A DNA stretch of 64,000 nucleotides from contig NC_085867.1 of NCBI RefSeq assembly GCF_034702125.1, forward strand, positions 42,422,483 to 42,486,482, in the 5' to 3' direction. Shown piece after piece: positions 11,201 through 22,255 of the stretch; position 1 is the first letter of the stretch, and each line of letters opens with the position of its first letter. The DNA comes from Engraulis encrasicolus (taxonomy: Eukaryota; Chordata; Actinopteri; Clupeiformes; Engraulidae). The position numbers were made by a program, and so were the translations under genes. The notes under the pieces were generated by a model, which saw nothing but the letters and a program-made list of their open reading frames with translations, made no database searches and was not told where the DNA came from.

Positions 11201-11900
11201 AGCACTGGTCTGTGAATTGAACTGTCCCCTCCATGTCATGATCGTCATGACTATTGTCACACCACTCTGTAATTTGTATAGCAAACTGACTGCTCTGGTT
11301 TTTTCGTTTGTGCCTAACACCACTTTAATCCTCCTTAAGTATCACTCACCTCACCTCCGGACAGTTTATCCTTGTTGCATTAAATGATACGAATCATTAA
11401 GTGATTGCTCAGTTTTTGAAGTAAGCATCTCCAGCCTTATCTGGTTTTTCAATGTTAATTGTTATCTTGTTTTTAATGCTGGACTTTTTCTGTGGTTTTT
11501 CAAGGTTGTATTTATTGATTTGAAAATGAACCTTATGCCACATGTCTTTTTGTTTTTGTTGTTCTTAATTCACACGTATCTACAGTCTTTGTCATACCCT
11601 GAAAACAGCATATTAACTGGGAAATGGAAACAAATTTGTTGATTCATTATGATTGATTCAAATTAATTGAACATGTCACAATTACATGGTTTTGAAAATA
11701 GATTAAAATGCAAGGGAAATGAAGATATCACTAAATGTCCATTCATTCATTTACGTCTTAATCCACTGACGCATTGCGGAGTGGAACTACATTCCTGTTT
11801 TGTTAATATGTTGAAGTGCACTAATGTCTAACTTTTCTGTTCTTTGTCATCTTACTGTACTCCTTCATAAAACACTGAATAAAACTGTTTTCTATGACAT
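8217..11900 (+). other. AT-rich region, possible ermp1 3' UTR or intergenic
   Basis: No exon is recognised. It holds a (CTTCT)n array (8738-8791) and unique AT-rich sequence. AATAAA occurs near 11878 in a plausible polyadenylation context, followed by T-rich sequence. If the ermp1 transcript runs this far its 3' UTR would be about 5.2 kb and contain the satellite and the Tc1 remnant; this is unproven. Confidence 0.35.
8738..8791. repeat. (TCTTC)n microsatellite
   Basis: About 11 near-perfect TCTTC/CTTCT pentamers. Confidence 0.95.
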
Positions 11901-13300
11901 GATTTAATAATCTGCTTTATTTTGTCATTTCCCCCTCCCCTACCCAAGTAGTACTATTGGGTTTCCTTGTTCATCTGTCACAATTTATTTCAGCAACTTG
12001 GCCCACAAACTAATGGATAGGAGTGGACCACATTATCAGGAAATAAAATGACCTTAGATGAGCTCATTACATTTCTGGTCAAGGTCAAGGTCATGAAAGG
12101 GTGAAACCTGGCTGACGTGGGATTTGCTTACCTGGCACCACATACAGTATATTCAGGGCTGCTGACAGACTTGGCCAGGCCCAGAATAAAATCCTCTGAA
12201 AATCACCTCTCATTACATTCTGTCAAAGTCGCAAACTTCAGCTCAACATTGGGGGGGTCAAAATTGTATAATGTTGTAGGCCTAATTACTAAATTCGTGT
12301 GTTCACACATAGCCTAGCGAGCTAAACCCCTACAGGGCATCTAGATTCCTATGCTAGTGTTCACAGGCATAGGAGACAACAATCAACATTTCATTACATT
12401 ATTTCATTATTATTATTGGAGTCAGTGTCTTTGCCCTCTACCATCTCTCCACCGTCTTTTGGAGGTCAGTAAGGTCTGTGCTTTTTGAATCATAATGGGA
12501 TACCAAAACGGCATCAATAGCGCTTGAAAGGCTTTGTATTGTTATTCTGTCAACATGAATTAGAGGTTAACAATATTCTCCCAACCGGTTTCGAACCTGC
12601 TTCTCCAGGGATGACTCACTTTGACATCATGGTCCGAATGGATATTTGGTAACTTGTAGACCCCGGTTTGAAGCCCCAGTTGCCATTACAAGTTGGAGTG
12701 AAATTAAAAATTGGGGATAACTACAGTTCTTGCAAACAATTTACACCAGTGAGACTGCAAGTGGGCCTGCTGTATTTCCACAGAGCTCCATGCTCCTCTA
12801 GTTGGGAGTAAAAAGTACACATTTTAGAATGGGATTAAGGAGGTCACTCCATCCAGTTTCGAACCGGGGAATCTAGGGAGACAATTCATGCAAGTTGGTG
12901 TCATAATCAAAGTGGATGTTTTTACTTGGTATCCTGAAGATGTATGTTCGAAGCCCGGGTGGGGCAACTTCTTCAGCTTAGCCGTTTCAAGTCAGACATT
13001 TGATGGATTGACAAATAAAGGGGGTCAACTCAACCCATCAATGTCTTTCTACAATATGTGCCCAGTAGCCTAGTAAACTAGTGCCACCTGCTGGCGGTCT
13101 TTTTTCTTTTTTTTTTTTAACCTGCGACTGCCAATCTCACATTTAGTCTGGTTTTGGTTTATCAGACGATATGCCCAGTTTACTACTGTACAGTGACTAC
13201 TACATTACAAGTCAGAAAATTGTGAAATTATAACAAAATGTCAAATACGCTGCTGGAACTGAGCACTACCTCTTCTGACGGCCAAGACCACTGTAAAGCC
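11901..13300. other. intergenic sequence, two diverged repeat copies
   Basis: No gene is seen. The blocks about 12585-12690 and 12850-12965 share a layout (CGAACCTGCTTCTCCAGG / CGAACCGGGGAATCTAGG, then CATCATGGTC / CATAATCAAAG and a CGAAGCCC motif). They look like two diverged copies of a tRNA-related repeat. Confidence 0.4.
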
Positions 13301-13307
13301 CTCATGT

Positions 13308-13532
13308 ACTTAAGAAAGAACAGTTAGACTCAAGCTTGCTGGTGACCTTTTACCGTTCTACCATAGAGAGCCTGCTGACCTACGCAGTGTCAGTGTGGCA
13401 CTCAAGTTGCACTGAGGCTGACAGGAAGAGACTGCAGAGGGTGATCAAAACAGCACAAAAAATCATAGGCTGCCCACTGCCTCCCATACCCACCATCTAC
13501 AACTCACGCTAGAGCCAGGAGTATCATTAATA
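13308..13532 (+). mobile_element. L2-type LINE, ORF2 C-terminal part (left piece)
   Basis: One frame reads LLVTFYRSTIESLLTYAVSV, then RKRLQRVIKTAQKIIGCPLP. This is the region just after the reverse transcriptase core of L2-type LINEs. It carries a stop near 13511. The LINE resumes at 16191 after a large inserted element. Confidence 0.8.
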
Positions 13533-14160
13533 GACAGGTCATCAGCTGGGAAAATTAGGCCTTTCGTCCTACCGCACTTTTCTTTGTGGATTACTGACCA
13601 GAAGCCCTATTGGAAGAAATTAAATCATGGGGCCACGTCAATTTTTGCTCAGAATTCAATATGGCCGCCATTTTCCAAAATGACTTGTTTTCATGCATTA
13701 TTACATTGTACTATACGGTGATATTCATGAACGATGAACTACTTTCAGCACTATTCTGTCCTATTTCCTTACATACATGTTTACAAAGGTTGACTAAACC
13801 AAAAGAAATGAAAATAAAGTTGGCCACCTTGCAATATCCAAAGGAAAGTGCTGAAAATAATGATTAAAATACACATACAGAGTCTATGGCTGCGAAAATT
13901 AGGCCTATTGTTCTGTCAGGGTTTTCACAGTGGATTACAGACCAGAAGGCCTATTGAAAAAGATGAAAACGTGGGGCCATCTATGTGCTCCAAAATTCAA
14001 ATTGTTCTCTGTTTTTCAGAATGGCAGACTTTCACACATTTTTTCTCAATACTGTAAGGCCATAGTACAAATAAAGATGACCTATTTTTCAGTTAAATTG
14101 TCCTATCTCCTTACAGACGTGAGTATAAAGGTTGTCTAGAAAAAGGCATGAATATATATA

Positions 14161-14562
14161 CAGGGGGTGGACAAAATAACTGAGACACCTGTCATTTTAG
14201 TGTCATTTAGTTCCTCTTGCGTCCACAGTTAATCCTGTTGGATGTGGTTCATCCTTCTTGGTGATATGCAGACATTACCTTGGATACTGTGGCTCTTGAT
14301 ACAAAAGAAAGACTTGCTGTCTTGGTCAAAGATGCAACAGCAACACGTCCTCTTTTGAACTCTGACATGTCACCCATAATGTTGTGTGCATTGCAAAATT
14401 TTGAGCAAAACTGCGCTCTTACCCTGCTAATTGAATCTTCACACTTCACTTTACTGGAGCAATGTTCCATTAATGACGATTGGCCAACAGGCTGGTCCAC
14501 TTGAGCCATTAAACTTACAACACTAAAATGAAAGGTGTCTCAGTTATTTTGTCCACCCCCTG
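14161..14562 (-). pseudogene. Tc1-type non-autonomous element with transposase fragment
   Basis: CAGGGGGTGGACAAAATAAC and its reverse complement bound the element, and TA flanks both ends. The minus strand encodes MGDMSEFKRGRVAVASLTKT, then FVSRATVSKVMSAYHQEG, the N-terminal helix-turn-helix of a Tc1 transposase. The rest of the enzyme is absent. It is the same superfamily as 7472-8216 but a different copy. Confidence 0.88.
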
Positions 14563-14656
14563 TATCTTGCCACTTTGAAATATCCAAAGGAATGTTGTCA
14601 AATGATTGAACTTTACAAACACAGTGGACTGCTGAAAAAAGGCATATTGTCTTGCC

Positions 14657-14659
<3 letters not shown>

Positions 14660-14724
<65 letters not shown>

Positions 14725-14731
14725 CGCGCGC

Positions 14732-14774
<43 letters not shown>

Positions 14775-14850
14775 TGCGCGCTTGTGTGTGAGTGTGTGCA
14801 CGCTTGTGTGTGTGTGCGTGCGTTTGTATGTGTGTGTACGTGTGCCTGAG
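14660..14850. repeat. (TG)n microsatellite
   Basis: A long TG run broken by CGCGCG and CTTGTG interruptions. It lies in the loop of the fold-back element. Confidence 0.95.
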
Positions 14851-14929
14851 TGCGCTTTTCTCAAGTGTGAGTGGCCAGTGTGCTTCTTTACATACACTGA
14901 CATAGACACAGTAGACAGGGTCTGTGTGT

Positions 14930-15410
14930 GTTGAGGGGGGGGCTAAGGTGGGGGGGTAGGGAGGACCGAATGATGTGGAGGAGCGGGGGGATGAATGAGG
15001 GGATGAGGTAGGGGGGCAGAGTGGGGTTGGGGGGGGAATGAGTCTGGGTTGAATTTAGGAGGTGGGGGGCAGAATAGTGTGTGGGGGGATGTGGGTGGTT
15101 CGGGGGCAGAATAATGTGTGTGTGAGGGGGGGGGTAAGTGAGTGGGGGGGGGGGGGGGTTGACCTGCCAAACTTTTCACATTGGGTGGGGGGTGGGCGAG
15201 TATTATGTGGGGGGTGGAGGAAGAATGAGTCAGGGGGGTTGAGCGTGGGCAGAATAGTGTTTGGTGAGTGAGGGGTGGAGGGGCAGAGTAGCATGGGAAG
15301 GATGAGTGAGGGAGTTGGGGGGCAGAATAGTGTGTGGGGGGGGTAAGTGAGGGGGTGGAGAAGGCAGAATAGTGTGTGGGGGAAAGACACTGTAGAGCAG
15401 GGGAAAGACG
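14930..15410. repeat. G-rich minisatellite
   Basis: Repeated GGCAGAATAGTGTGTGGGGG units alternate with GTGAGGGGGTGGAG. Many runs of 4-12 G lie on the + strand. Confidence 0.9.
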
Positions 15411-16190
15411 AGCGGGGGATACGCGCGTGCACACACGCACGCACACTCACCCTTGCTTTATGCAAAAACTTTTGGTCAGAAATCTAATGTGAAAAGTTTG
15501 GCAGATCAATAGCCTTTTTTCAGCAGTCAACTGTGTATGTGTAATTCAATCATTTTCTGACAACAATCCTTGGGATATTGTCTATGGAAATTTACATCTT
15601 TCTGTTGCCAACCTTTGTACTCACGTCTGTAGATAGGAGATTTCACTGAAAATAGGTTATCTTTATTGATAATTATGGTCTTATAGTATTGAGAAAAATG
15701 TATGAAAGTCTGCCATTCTGAAAAACAGAGAACATTTTGAATTTTGGAGCACATTTGAGATGGCAACCAGCTGGTGAATCTTTTTCAATAGGCCTTCTGG
15801 TCTGTAATCCACTGTGAAAACCCTGACAGGACAATAGGCCTAATTTTCGCAGCCATAGACTCTCTATGTACATTTCAATCATTATTTTCAGCAAGGTGGC
15901 CAACTTAATTTTCATTTGTTTTAGATTAGTCAACCTTTGTAAACATGTATGTAAGGAAATAGGACAGAATAGTGCTGAAAGTAGCTCATCGTTCATGAAT
16001 ATCACCTTATAGTACAATGTAATAATGCATGAAAACAAGTCATTTTGGAAAATGGCGGCCATATTGAATTCTGAGCAAAAATTGACGTGGCCCCATGTTT
16101 AAATTTCTTCCAATAGGGCTTCTGGTCAGTAATCCACAGAGAAAAGTGCGGTAGGACGAAAGGCCTAATTTTCCCAGCTGATGACCTGTC

Positions 16191-16447
16191 TATAAAGATC
16201 CCATGCATCCTGGCTTTCATCTCTTCACACTGTTGCCCTCTGGCAGGCGCTACAAGGCATTGCCAGCCAGAACAAATAGGATGAAGAACAGCTTCTTCCC
16301 CAAAGCTGTTACAACAATGAACACACACTTACTGGACAATGATCATCTATAAAGGACTGTGCACTTCGTAGGGAAGCTAAAATCTCAGTATACTTTGTAT
16401 ACTGACAATAAAGGCTTTCTATTCTATTCTATTCTATTCTATTCTAT
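16191..16447 (+). mobile_element. L2-type LINE 3' end (right piece)
   Basis: One frame reads KDPMHPGFHLFTLLPSGRRY and RTNRMKNSFFPKAV before a stop near 16350, then ACAATAAAGGC and a (TTCTA)n tail. It is the continuation of 13308-13532. Confidence 0.85.
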
Positions 16448-16961
16448 ATGTCTGCTGTGTTGGGTGTTGAGAGTTGGGTGTTGAAACATAATGGGATTGA
16501 CATAGAGAGTGACACCCACCCATCAAGGAGCTGCATCAGAAAAAGAAAGGCCATTTTGTTCCAAGCAAATGATTTAACCAGTTGAGCTAACCCATTTAGT
16601 GTAACTTCTCAACATTCGTTGATTTTTTTTTCACAATCACAAAAACCAGGCAAAATAATAAAAATGCACTCAGATGTGAATGACATAAAATTGATTAAAT
16701 GCAGGCTATTTATTCATTCATTCATTCATTCATTTGGACATTCCCAGAATTATTTCAAGCCCCGATAGTATGGGAATGTAAATTTGCGTCAGACAAAGCG
16801 CTGTGTTGTATAGAATTTCGTCCACTAGAGGGCCCCATAGGAAAAGATTTCACAGAGCCGTACGGCTCACAGACAGAGCTCCACAGAAAAGAACGATGTC
16901 GTCGGCACTTGAAACACAGTGAACATTCTTCTACCGATGACGTCATCAAAATTTCAGCCAA
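16448..16961. other. intergenic sequence upstream of tRNA-Asp
   Basis: It contains a short (ATTC)n run (16709-16733). No gene is recognised. Confidence 0.5.
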
Positions 16962-17033
16962 TCCTCGTTAGTATAGTGGTGAGTATCCCCGCCTGTCACG
17001 CGGGAGACCGGGGTTCGATTCCCCGACGGGGAG
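16962..17033 (+). tRNA. tRNA-Asp (GTC)
   Basis: A 72-nt cloverleaf without intron. The acceptor TCCTCGT pairs with ACGGGGA with one G-T wobble. The anticodon loop is CTGTCAC with GTC at 16995-16997, and the T arm is GGGGTTCGATTCCCC. A T-rich run (TCTTTTTCTC) follows as a likely Pol III stop. It decodes aspartate GAC/GAU. All arms look intact. Confidence 0.96.
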
Positions 17034-18102
17034 GCAGTCTTTTTCTCTTTTCTGCAAAATTCGTCCACTTTCGCACATGATGTGTGGATAAATTGGCCGT
17101 GTCCACCACAATGATGACACATATGATGGGACATTGATACTTACAAGTTCAACGGTGGCGTTGCACATGTTTCAACTGTTCAACAATTCATTGATGTGCA
17201 CGCGTGCATCCCTGCATGCAGATATCGACTTCTCGCTTTCTACATGATTCGAAGTCGAATTAATTGCGTGATTGGCAAGGTATGTCGCTTGTGATGCAGG
17301 GTTTCAAACGAAGACGTCCATTCGGTAGGTTGTCAGTGGAGAACTTCTGTTGTTTCATCGTGAGCCTTCCTTGAGAAATATATTTCATCCTTGTCCACTG
17401 GTGCTGCACAATTGAAACACGATTGGCCTGGCGATCACTAGTTCTATATTTGAATTCTTCCGGTGCCGGATCCGAACGATTGTTAAAGCAGCTTATTTTC
17501 CAGGCCAGATGGTTTTTCAAACAATGTATTTTCTCTGTCCACGTTTTACTGAAGGAGAAAGGTAATTAGCGCAACTGTCCAGACTCTGACTGTCCACGCG
17601 GCTGAGGGATGCAAGCAAGTTGCAACACTGCAACACGTGAGCGCGGTTTGGGGGTCCACGCGGCTGAGGGATGCAAGCAAGTTGCAACATTGCAACACTG
17701 CAACACGTGAGCGGGGTTGGGGGGTGCCTTGCATTTGCTTGTACTGTTTCCATGCCGTGTGTTCATATGTTTTTAGCTTTTCTGTGACATTTTATGTAAG
17801 ATTCATTTTGTGTCTGGACGGCCTAAACTCGCACTGGCCTTATGCTCTACTACAGGTCTGTTGTAAGTTTAAATCATGTTGTGTGTGTACTGAGATGACA
17901 TTAATTTTCAAATTACTTGAATGAGTGCATTTTTGTGAACCTGTTTTGGTAAGGTACTATTTCTTTTAGTCTTATTTTGTTATCATGTCATACCGTATTT
18001 TTAATTGTCTTATTGGATTTTTTGCCCTGCTTATCCAAGCCATATTCCTTCACTAAAACGTTAATAAAAAAAGATTACCCTACCAACAATCTGCTGTCAC
18101 TT
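17034..18102. other. spacer between tRNA genes, no gene seen
   Basis: Apart from the 65-bp tandem duplication, no exon or known repeat is recognised. Confidence 0.45.
17587..17716. repeat. 65-bp tandem duplication
   Basis: GTCCACGCGGCTGAGGGATG through AACACGTGAGCG occurs twice in tandem. The second copy has an extra CAACATTG. Confidence 0.9.
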
Positions 18103-18534
18103 GACAGTGTTGTCGTGCCGAAAAGCGAGTCCCTGCCAGAACACGAGTGCCCTCATTGAAACCAATGGAAACCAATGACCAATTTTTCAGATATGTTTTA
18201 CCCATTTTTGCAGACAAATCTGACACAATTTAAGATGGAAAGCATATCAATACAGCATCTACATTCCTTATGGAAGTATTACAAAGAGCTGGTTACAATT
18301 TCAGTATTAATTCCATAAAATAATCAACGAATTTTCATAACAAATGTTACAGTTTCATTAAAATAGCTCAAATTAAGTGGAGGACGAGTAATGTTTCATA
18401 AGCATATGTTTAGTTCATAAATGATGTTATTAATTCTGCAAAAATTACTATAATTTTCTCTCAAAAAATGTCATTGATTTCAATGAGGACACTCGTGTTC
18501 TGTCAGGGACTCGCTTTTCGGCACGACACCGTCA
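18103..18534. mobile_element. fold-back MITE with ~55-bp inverted ends
   Basis: TGTCGTGCCGAAAAGCGAGT at the left answers ACTCGCTTTTCGGCACGACA at the right. The pairing continues through CCCTG(C/A)CAGAACACGAGTG. It has no coding capacity. Confidence 0.85.
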
Positions 18535-18872
18535 TGTCCACCTTCCTACTATCCTTTCTGGGGACTAGTCAGTCAGTCTCTGAGGTTTCTCAATTTGCCT
18601 TCTCTGTCAACCAATAATAACTGAAATCAATGTTGTCCCTAAATCATTATAACAATCTGGCATTCCATATGCATTGTCCTATAGTTCATTTACACCAATA
18701 GAAGTGACTGTAAAATTGCAAAGTGTGGTTGTTTTGAGTTTGAGCCGTAGTACGCGGAGCGGTGGTTCACTGGTGTGGTCGCAACCAATCAGACAGTCAG
18801 AGAAGAACGCTAGGCTGCAACCACGCAGAAACCACGTGTTCTTGACGTGCGTTGCAATACTGCTGAAATCAC

Positions 18873-18943
18873 GCATTGGTGGTTCAGTGGTAGAATTCTC
18901 GCCTGCCACGCGGGAGGCCCGGGTTCGATTCCCGGCCAATGCA
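18873..18943 (+). tRNA. tRNA-Gly (GCC)
   Basis: A 71-nt intronless cloverleaf. The acceptor GCATTGG pairs perfectly with CCAATGC, followed by the discriminator A. The anticodon loop CTGCCAC has GCC at 18905-18907, and the T arm is CCGGGTTCGATTCCCGG. TCGTTTTTTC follows as a Pol III terminator. It decodes glycine GGC/GGU. Confidence 0.97.
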
Positions 18944-20020
18944 TCGTTTTTTCTTTTTTTTGTATATGAAAATGAACATTTTGTCCAATTTATGCTTTTT
19001 GGAAACAACTGAATGTTCTGAATGAAGACTTTGAGCGGAGCCATAGAAATAAAGTTCACAACAGCCAATCAAATTTAGGCTTTTCTTCATGTCTTGCATA
19101 TCATTAGTCTCACCCCTGCATCTCATTAGTTGCAATACTGTCAATGGTTGCAATGGTTCAGACCCATGTCACAATGAACAATAAAAATGTGGAAAACAGG
19201 AAGTCAATAATAAAAAAATAAATAAAAAAATAGAATATTGTGATGAAATCACCATTTCCTTAAGAAAAAAATAAAGAAGTCACATCAAATCATTTGGGTC
19301 AGATCAAATCATTTGAAATTTGGTACTTTTTAAATTACATGTGAATGTTCAATATGTGGTTAGGAATCTCTTTGCCTTAATCACTGCCATTATGCGGTAA
19401 ATATTGAAGTCAATGGCAGTGGCATTGCATGCATGGAAGTTATGGAAGTCCAGATATCCAATGCTTTGCTGTCTGCTGTTTTTTCTTTTTTGATCTGGTG
19501 ACCCACAGTTCCCATTTGATTATACCCAGTAGAATTCCATACCACTATTTTGGTGGTTTGGTGTTATGAGCATTCTAACTCACTAGACATAACAAGATTT
19601 TCAATGGGGTTTGGCATGGAAATCTGGTGTGGGTCACCAGATCGAAAAAGAAAAAACAGCGGATAATTATTGGGACATTGCCTTGTAGACCTAGACTATA
19701 GTTGTGAAAAGTGGCGCACAGAAAACAAAAGTGTGTCACAACACCTGTAAGGACCTTGGCTGTTATCTACCAGTATATGCTGGGCCTTATGGTAAAATTT
19801 GGGAACCCCGGCCTAGCCTATCCAGTCTTTGTGCTCATATAACTCCAAATTATGTGATGCAGATTCATCACTGGAATCTGTTGTGTGCAAACTTCCATGG
19901 ACACTAACAGGCCTGTCAGTTGCTCCAAACGGCCACCTGGTTTTGGGTGTCACCCTCCTTGCTGTGGCATGGCAAGAGATAATGGTCTACTGCAGCGTTA
20001 GTCAACGCGTGTCAACCAAT
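18944..20020. other. intergenic; repeat related to 27700-27880
   Basis: The 19440-19670 block has two inverted copies of TTTTGATCTGGTGACCCACA/GGGTCACCAGATCGAAAAAG. It shares TCTGGTGAGTTAGAATG-like and ACCACTATTTTGGTG-like stretches with 27700-27880. No gene is seen. Confidence 0.5.
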
Positions 20021-20599
20021 CGTGAGCTTAGAATTATAAGGTTCTATCTCCGTTTAGGGTAGTTCTGAGATATTGAGCATCAAAGTTTTTACATCCCAGC
20101 TGGCAAAAGTGTTATGTAGTATAATCTACTATTATAGCTCAACAAGACCATCACCCTACAGACACTTTAAGGACAGAATATCAAAATCCTGGCACATTTG
20201 GAAATGGGATTTTTTAACATGGCCCAAATGGAGATAGAACCTTATAATTCTGAGAGCTCTGATTCTGTTCAGAATTATAAGGTTCTATCTCCATTTTTAC
20301 AAATAAACCCCTGTATTTCAAAGAATAAATGTATATAACCATTAATTTTAATCAATTTATGTATTTAGAATACAAGCACACAGCTTTTACTATAAAATAT
20401 AATATATAACATTATAGTATACATCACAGTCAAGCGAGTTTGTAAAAAAAGAAATGTTTTATTTTGTTTTTCAAAGATCATGGACATGGAAACATTACAA
20501 CATTTTGAACATTTTAATTAAAATGTAATTTTTAAAAGAGTTCATTTATTTAATTTCACCCTTTATATCCCCTTCTCTCCAGCCATATACCCCCCCCTA

Positions 20600-20771
20600 C
20601 ACTGTTACTAAACATCATTTAAGCTTAACACTTTTTAAAAACACATTGTTTATTTAAGATAGTGTTAAACTATGAGACACTTTTATTATTTATTATTCTG
20701 TATGTCTATTTTGTTATGTATGATTTACTTCATGTATAGATGAACTTCAGATATCACTCTCTATCCATACC

Positions 20772-20842
<71 letters not shown>

Positions 20843-21000
20843 TTACTAAACATCACTAAACACTTTTTAAAAACACATTGTTCATTTATTTTACACGCTA
20901 GGGTTAAACTATGAGACAGTTTTACTATTTATTATTCTGTATGTCTGTTTTTGTATGGATGTTGTACTTCAGATTTCACTTTCTAAATACTGCGCTGTAG
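20600..21000. repeat. tandem duplication around a (CA)n array
   Basis: CTGTTACTAAACATCA...ACTTTTTAAAAACACATTGT and TATTTATTATTCTGTATGTC occur at about 20600-20710 and 20840-20945, separated by (CA)n at 20774-20840. Confidence 0.85.
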
Positions 21001-21845
21001 TAGGCTTTGTCAACAGCAGGCATGTACTTGAACATAGATAAAAGGTCAGTCTTCTTTGCCTCTGCAATTGTGTTTTTGTTGGTTAGATACTTTGGCTCGG
21101 GCAGCAAGAGCGCTGTTGGTATGTTAGACCTGGTTTTGGTGTTAGAGCCCCTAATATCTACCTGTATGGGAAGCTGAGCATGAGAGGTACTGTACTGTAC
21201 ACTGAACAGATTTTGAGTGAATGTAATTTTGGCCAATGTTTTTATTTGTTTGGCTGGCACTGTCTCTTTAGACGTGTTCATGTGTTCTTTACCCTCTTGA
21301 TAAAGCCTCTTTCTGCATACTGACTTCCATGATGATGGAGTGCAGACCCTTTTCCGACTCTTCCCTTGCTCTGATCTCTGCTGTATCTCAACTGCTGGTG
21401 TCTCTGCTGCAATGTCCCTGGGTGTCTCTGCTGCAATGTCCCTGGGTGTCTCAGCTGGTCTGGCCCTGGGTGTGTCTTCTGCAATGGCCCTGGGTGTCTC
21501 GGCTGGACTGGCCCTGGGTGTCTCAGCTGGTCTGGCCCTGAGTGCCTCAGCTGGTCTGGCCCTGGGTGTCTCGGCTGATCTTGCCCTGGGTGCGTCTGCT
21601 GCAATGGCCCTGAATGTCTCAGCTGGTCTGGCCCTGGGTGTCTCGGCTGGTCTGGCCCTGGGGATCTCGCCTGGTCTGGCCCTGGGGATCTCGCCTGGTC
21701 TGGCCCTGGGGGTCTGGCCTGGTCTGGCCCTGGGTGTCTCGCCTACTGTCCCTCTTGCTTCTGCTCTGGGGGTCTCTGCCTCTCCTGACATGGATACAAA
21801 AAAAAGACAGCTGAGTATCACAATATAAAGGACTACTACCATCAT
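20976..21845 (-). CDS. repeat-rich open frame within the TIR element (function unknown)
   Basis: The open frame is 289 codons. The start shown (21845) is only the first ATG. A likely acceptor (CATGTCAG, plus-strand complement near 21787) suggests the true exon begins at GEAETPRAEARG. Residues about 30-145 are some 15 imperfect 8-residue units (ETPRARPA type, 24 bp each). The C-terminal part is basic and then reads KKTDLLSMFKYMPAVDKAYY before the stop. I do not recognise a catalytic domain. Its position between the element's inverted ends argues that it is element-encoded rather than a host gene. Confidence 0.45.
   Translation of the reverse strand: MMVVVLYIVILSCLFFVSMSGEAETPRAEARGTVGETPRARPGQTPRARPGEIPRARPGEIPRARPAETPRARPAETFRAIAADAPRARSAETPRARPAEALRARPAETPRASPAETPRAIAEDTPRARPAETPRDIAAETPRDIAAETPAVEIQQRSEQGKSRKRVCTPSSWKSVCRKRLYQEGKEHMNTSKETVPAKQIKTLAKITFTQNLFSVQYSTSHAQLPIQVDIRGSNTKTRSNIPTALLLPEPKYLTNKNTIAEAKKTDLLSMFKYMPAVDKAYYSAVFRK
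21395..21755. repeat. 24-bp tandem repeat inside the open frame
   Basis: Units of GTCTCAGCTGGTCTGGCCCT plus GGGT repeat about 15 times. Substitutions and unit size keep the minus-strand frame open. Confidence 0.92.
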
Positions 21846-21984
21846 TTTCCTTATAAAGACTTAACAGGATAAACAGTCAAATATGCTTAGTGATTAATGT
21901 ACTTCTTAGTGTACACACTACCAGTTGCATGTTTGCCTACATAGTAGTGTCTGAAAACATCTGTGCAACTCGAGCACTTACTGC

Positions 21985-22255
21985 CCGTCAAACCTGCAAA
22001 AAACATAACCCCATAGTAGCGAAGAAAAGTTAAAGATTCTTTCTTATTACATGATCCAATATTATAATAATGTGGCCATTTATTATTTTGTTTCATGACA
22101 CTGAGAACATGGTTTGGGTATTTTACAAACCTGCAAAAACATAACCCAAGCAGTAGCCAAGAGAAGCTTAAGATGAATTATTATCACATGATCCAATATT
22201 ATAGTAATGTGTCAGTTTATTATTTTGTTTTGTGACACTAAAACACAGTTTGGGT
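21985..22255. repeat. ~130-bp tandem duplication
   Basis: CCTGCAAAAA-CATAACCC followed by ACATGATCCAATATTATA and TTTATTATTTTGTTT occurs twice (about 21990-22100 and 22128-22240), within the TIR element. Confidence 0.8.

Larger units (their letters stand above)
13533..16190. mobile_element. 2.66-kb fold-back element inserted into the L2 LINE
   Basis: The termini GACAGGTCATCAGCTGGGAA (13533) and its exact reverse complement (ending 16190) are flanked by TA on both sides. The long arms are about 13533-14660 and 15490-16190. They contain tandem subunits of roughly 320 bp that share AAAATTAGGCCT and TGGATTAC-GACCAGAAG. The loop is a (TG)n array plus a G-rich minisatellite, and a Tc1-type element sits in the left arm. 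No transposase was recognised. TA duplication and long arms fit a Tc1/mariner-mobilised fold-back, but that is inference. Confidence 0.8.

Noticed and set aside
12585..12965. tRNA genes suggested by CGAACCTG and CGAAGCCC motifs (also 5400-5480 and 45310-45400)
   Set aside because: Only B-box-like pieces are present; no acceptor or anticodon stem pairs. They are better read as tRNA-derived SINE remnants.
13610..14139. Open frames of 60-85 codons in both fold-back arms
   Set aside because: The same sequence occurs inverted at 15527-16062 with equally open frames and no recognisable domain.
14943..15465. Pro/Ser/His-rich minus-strand open frames
   Set aside because: They read through the G-rich minisatellite in more than one frame at once, so the open length is compositional.
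18674..19068. Open frames overlapping tRNA-Gly
   Set aside because: They run across the tRNA and its flanks on both strands; no homology is recognised.
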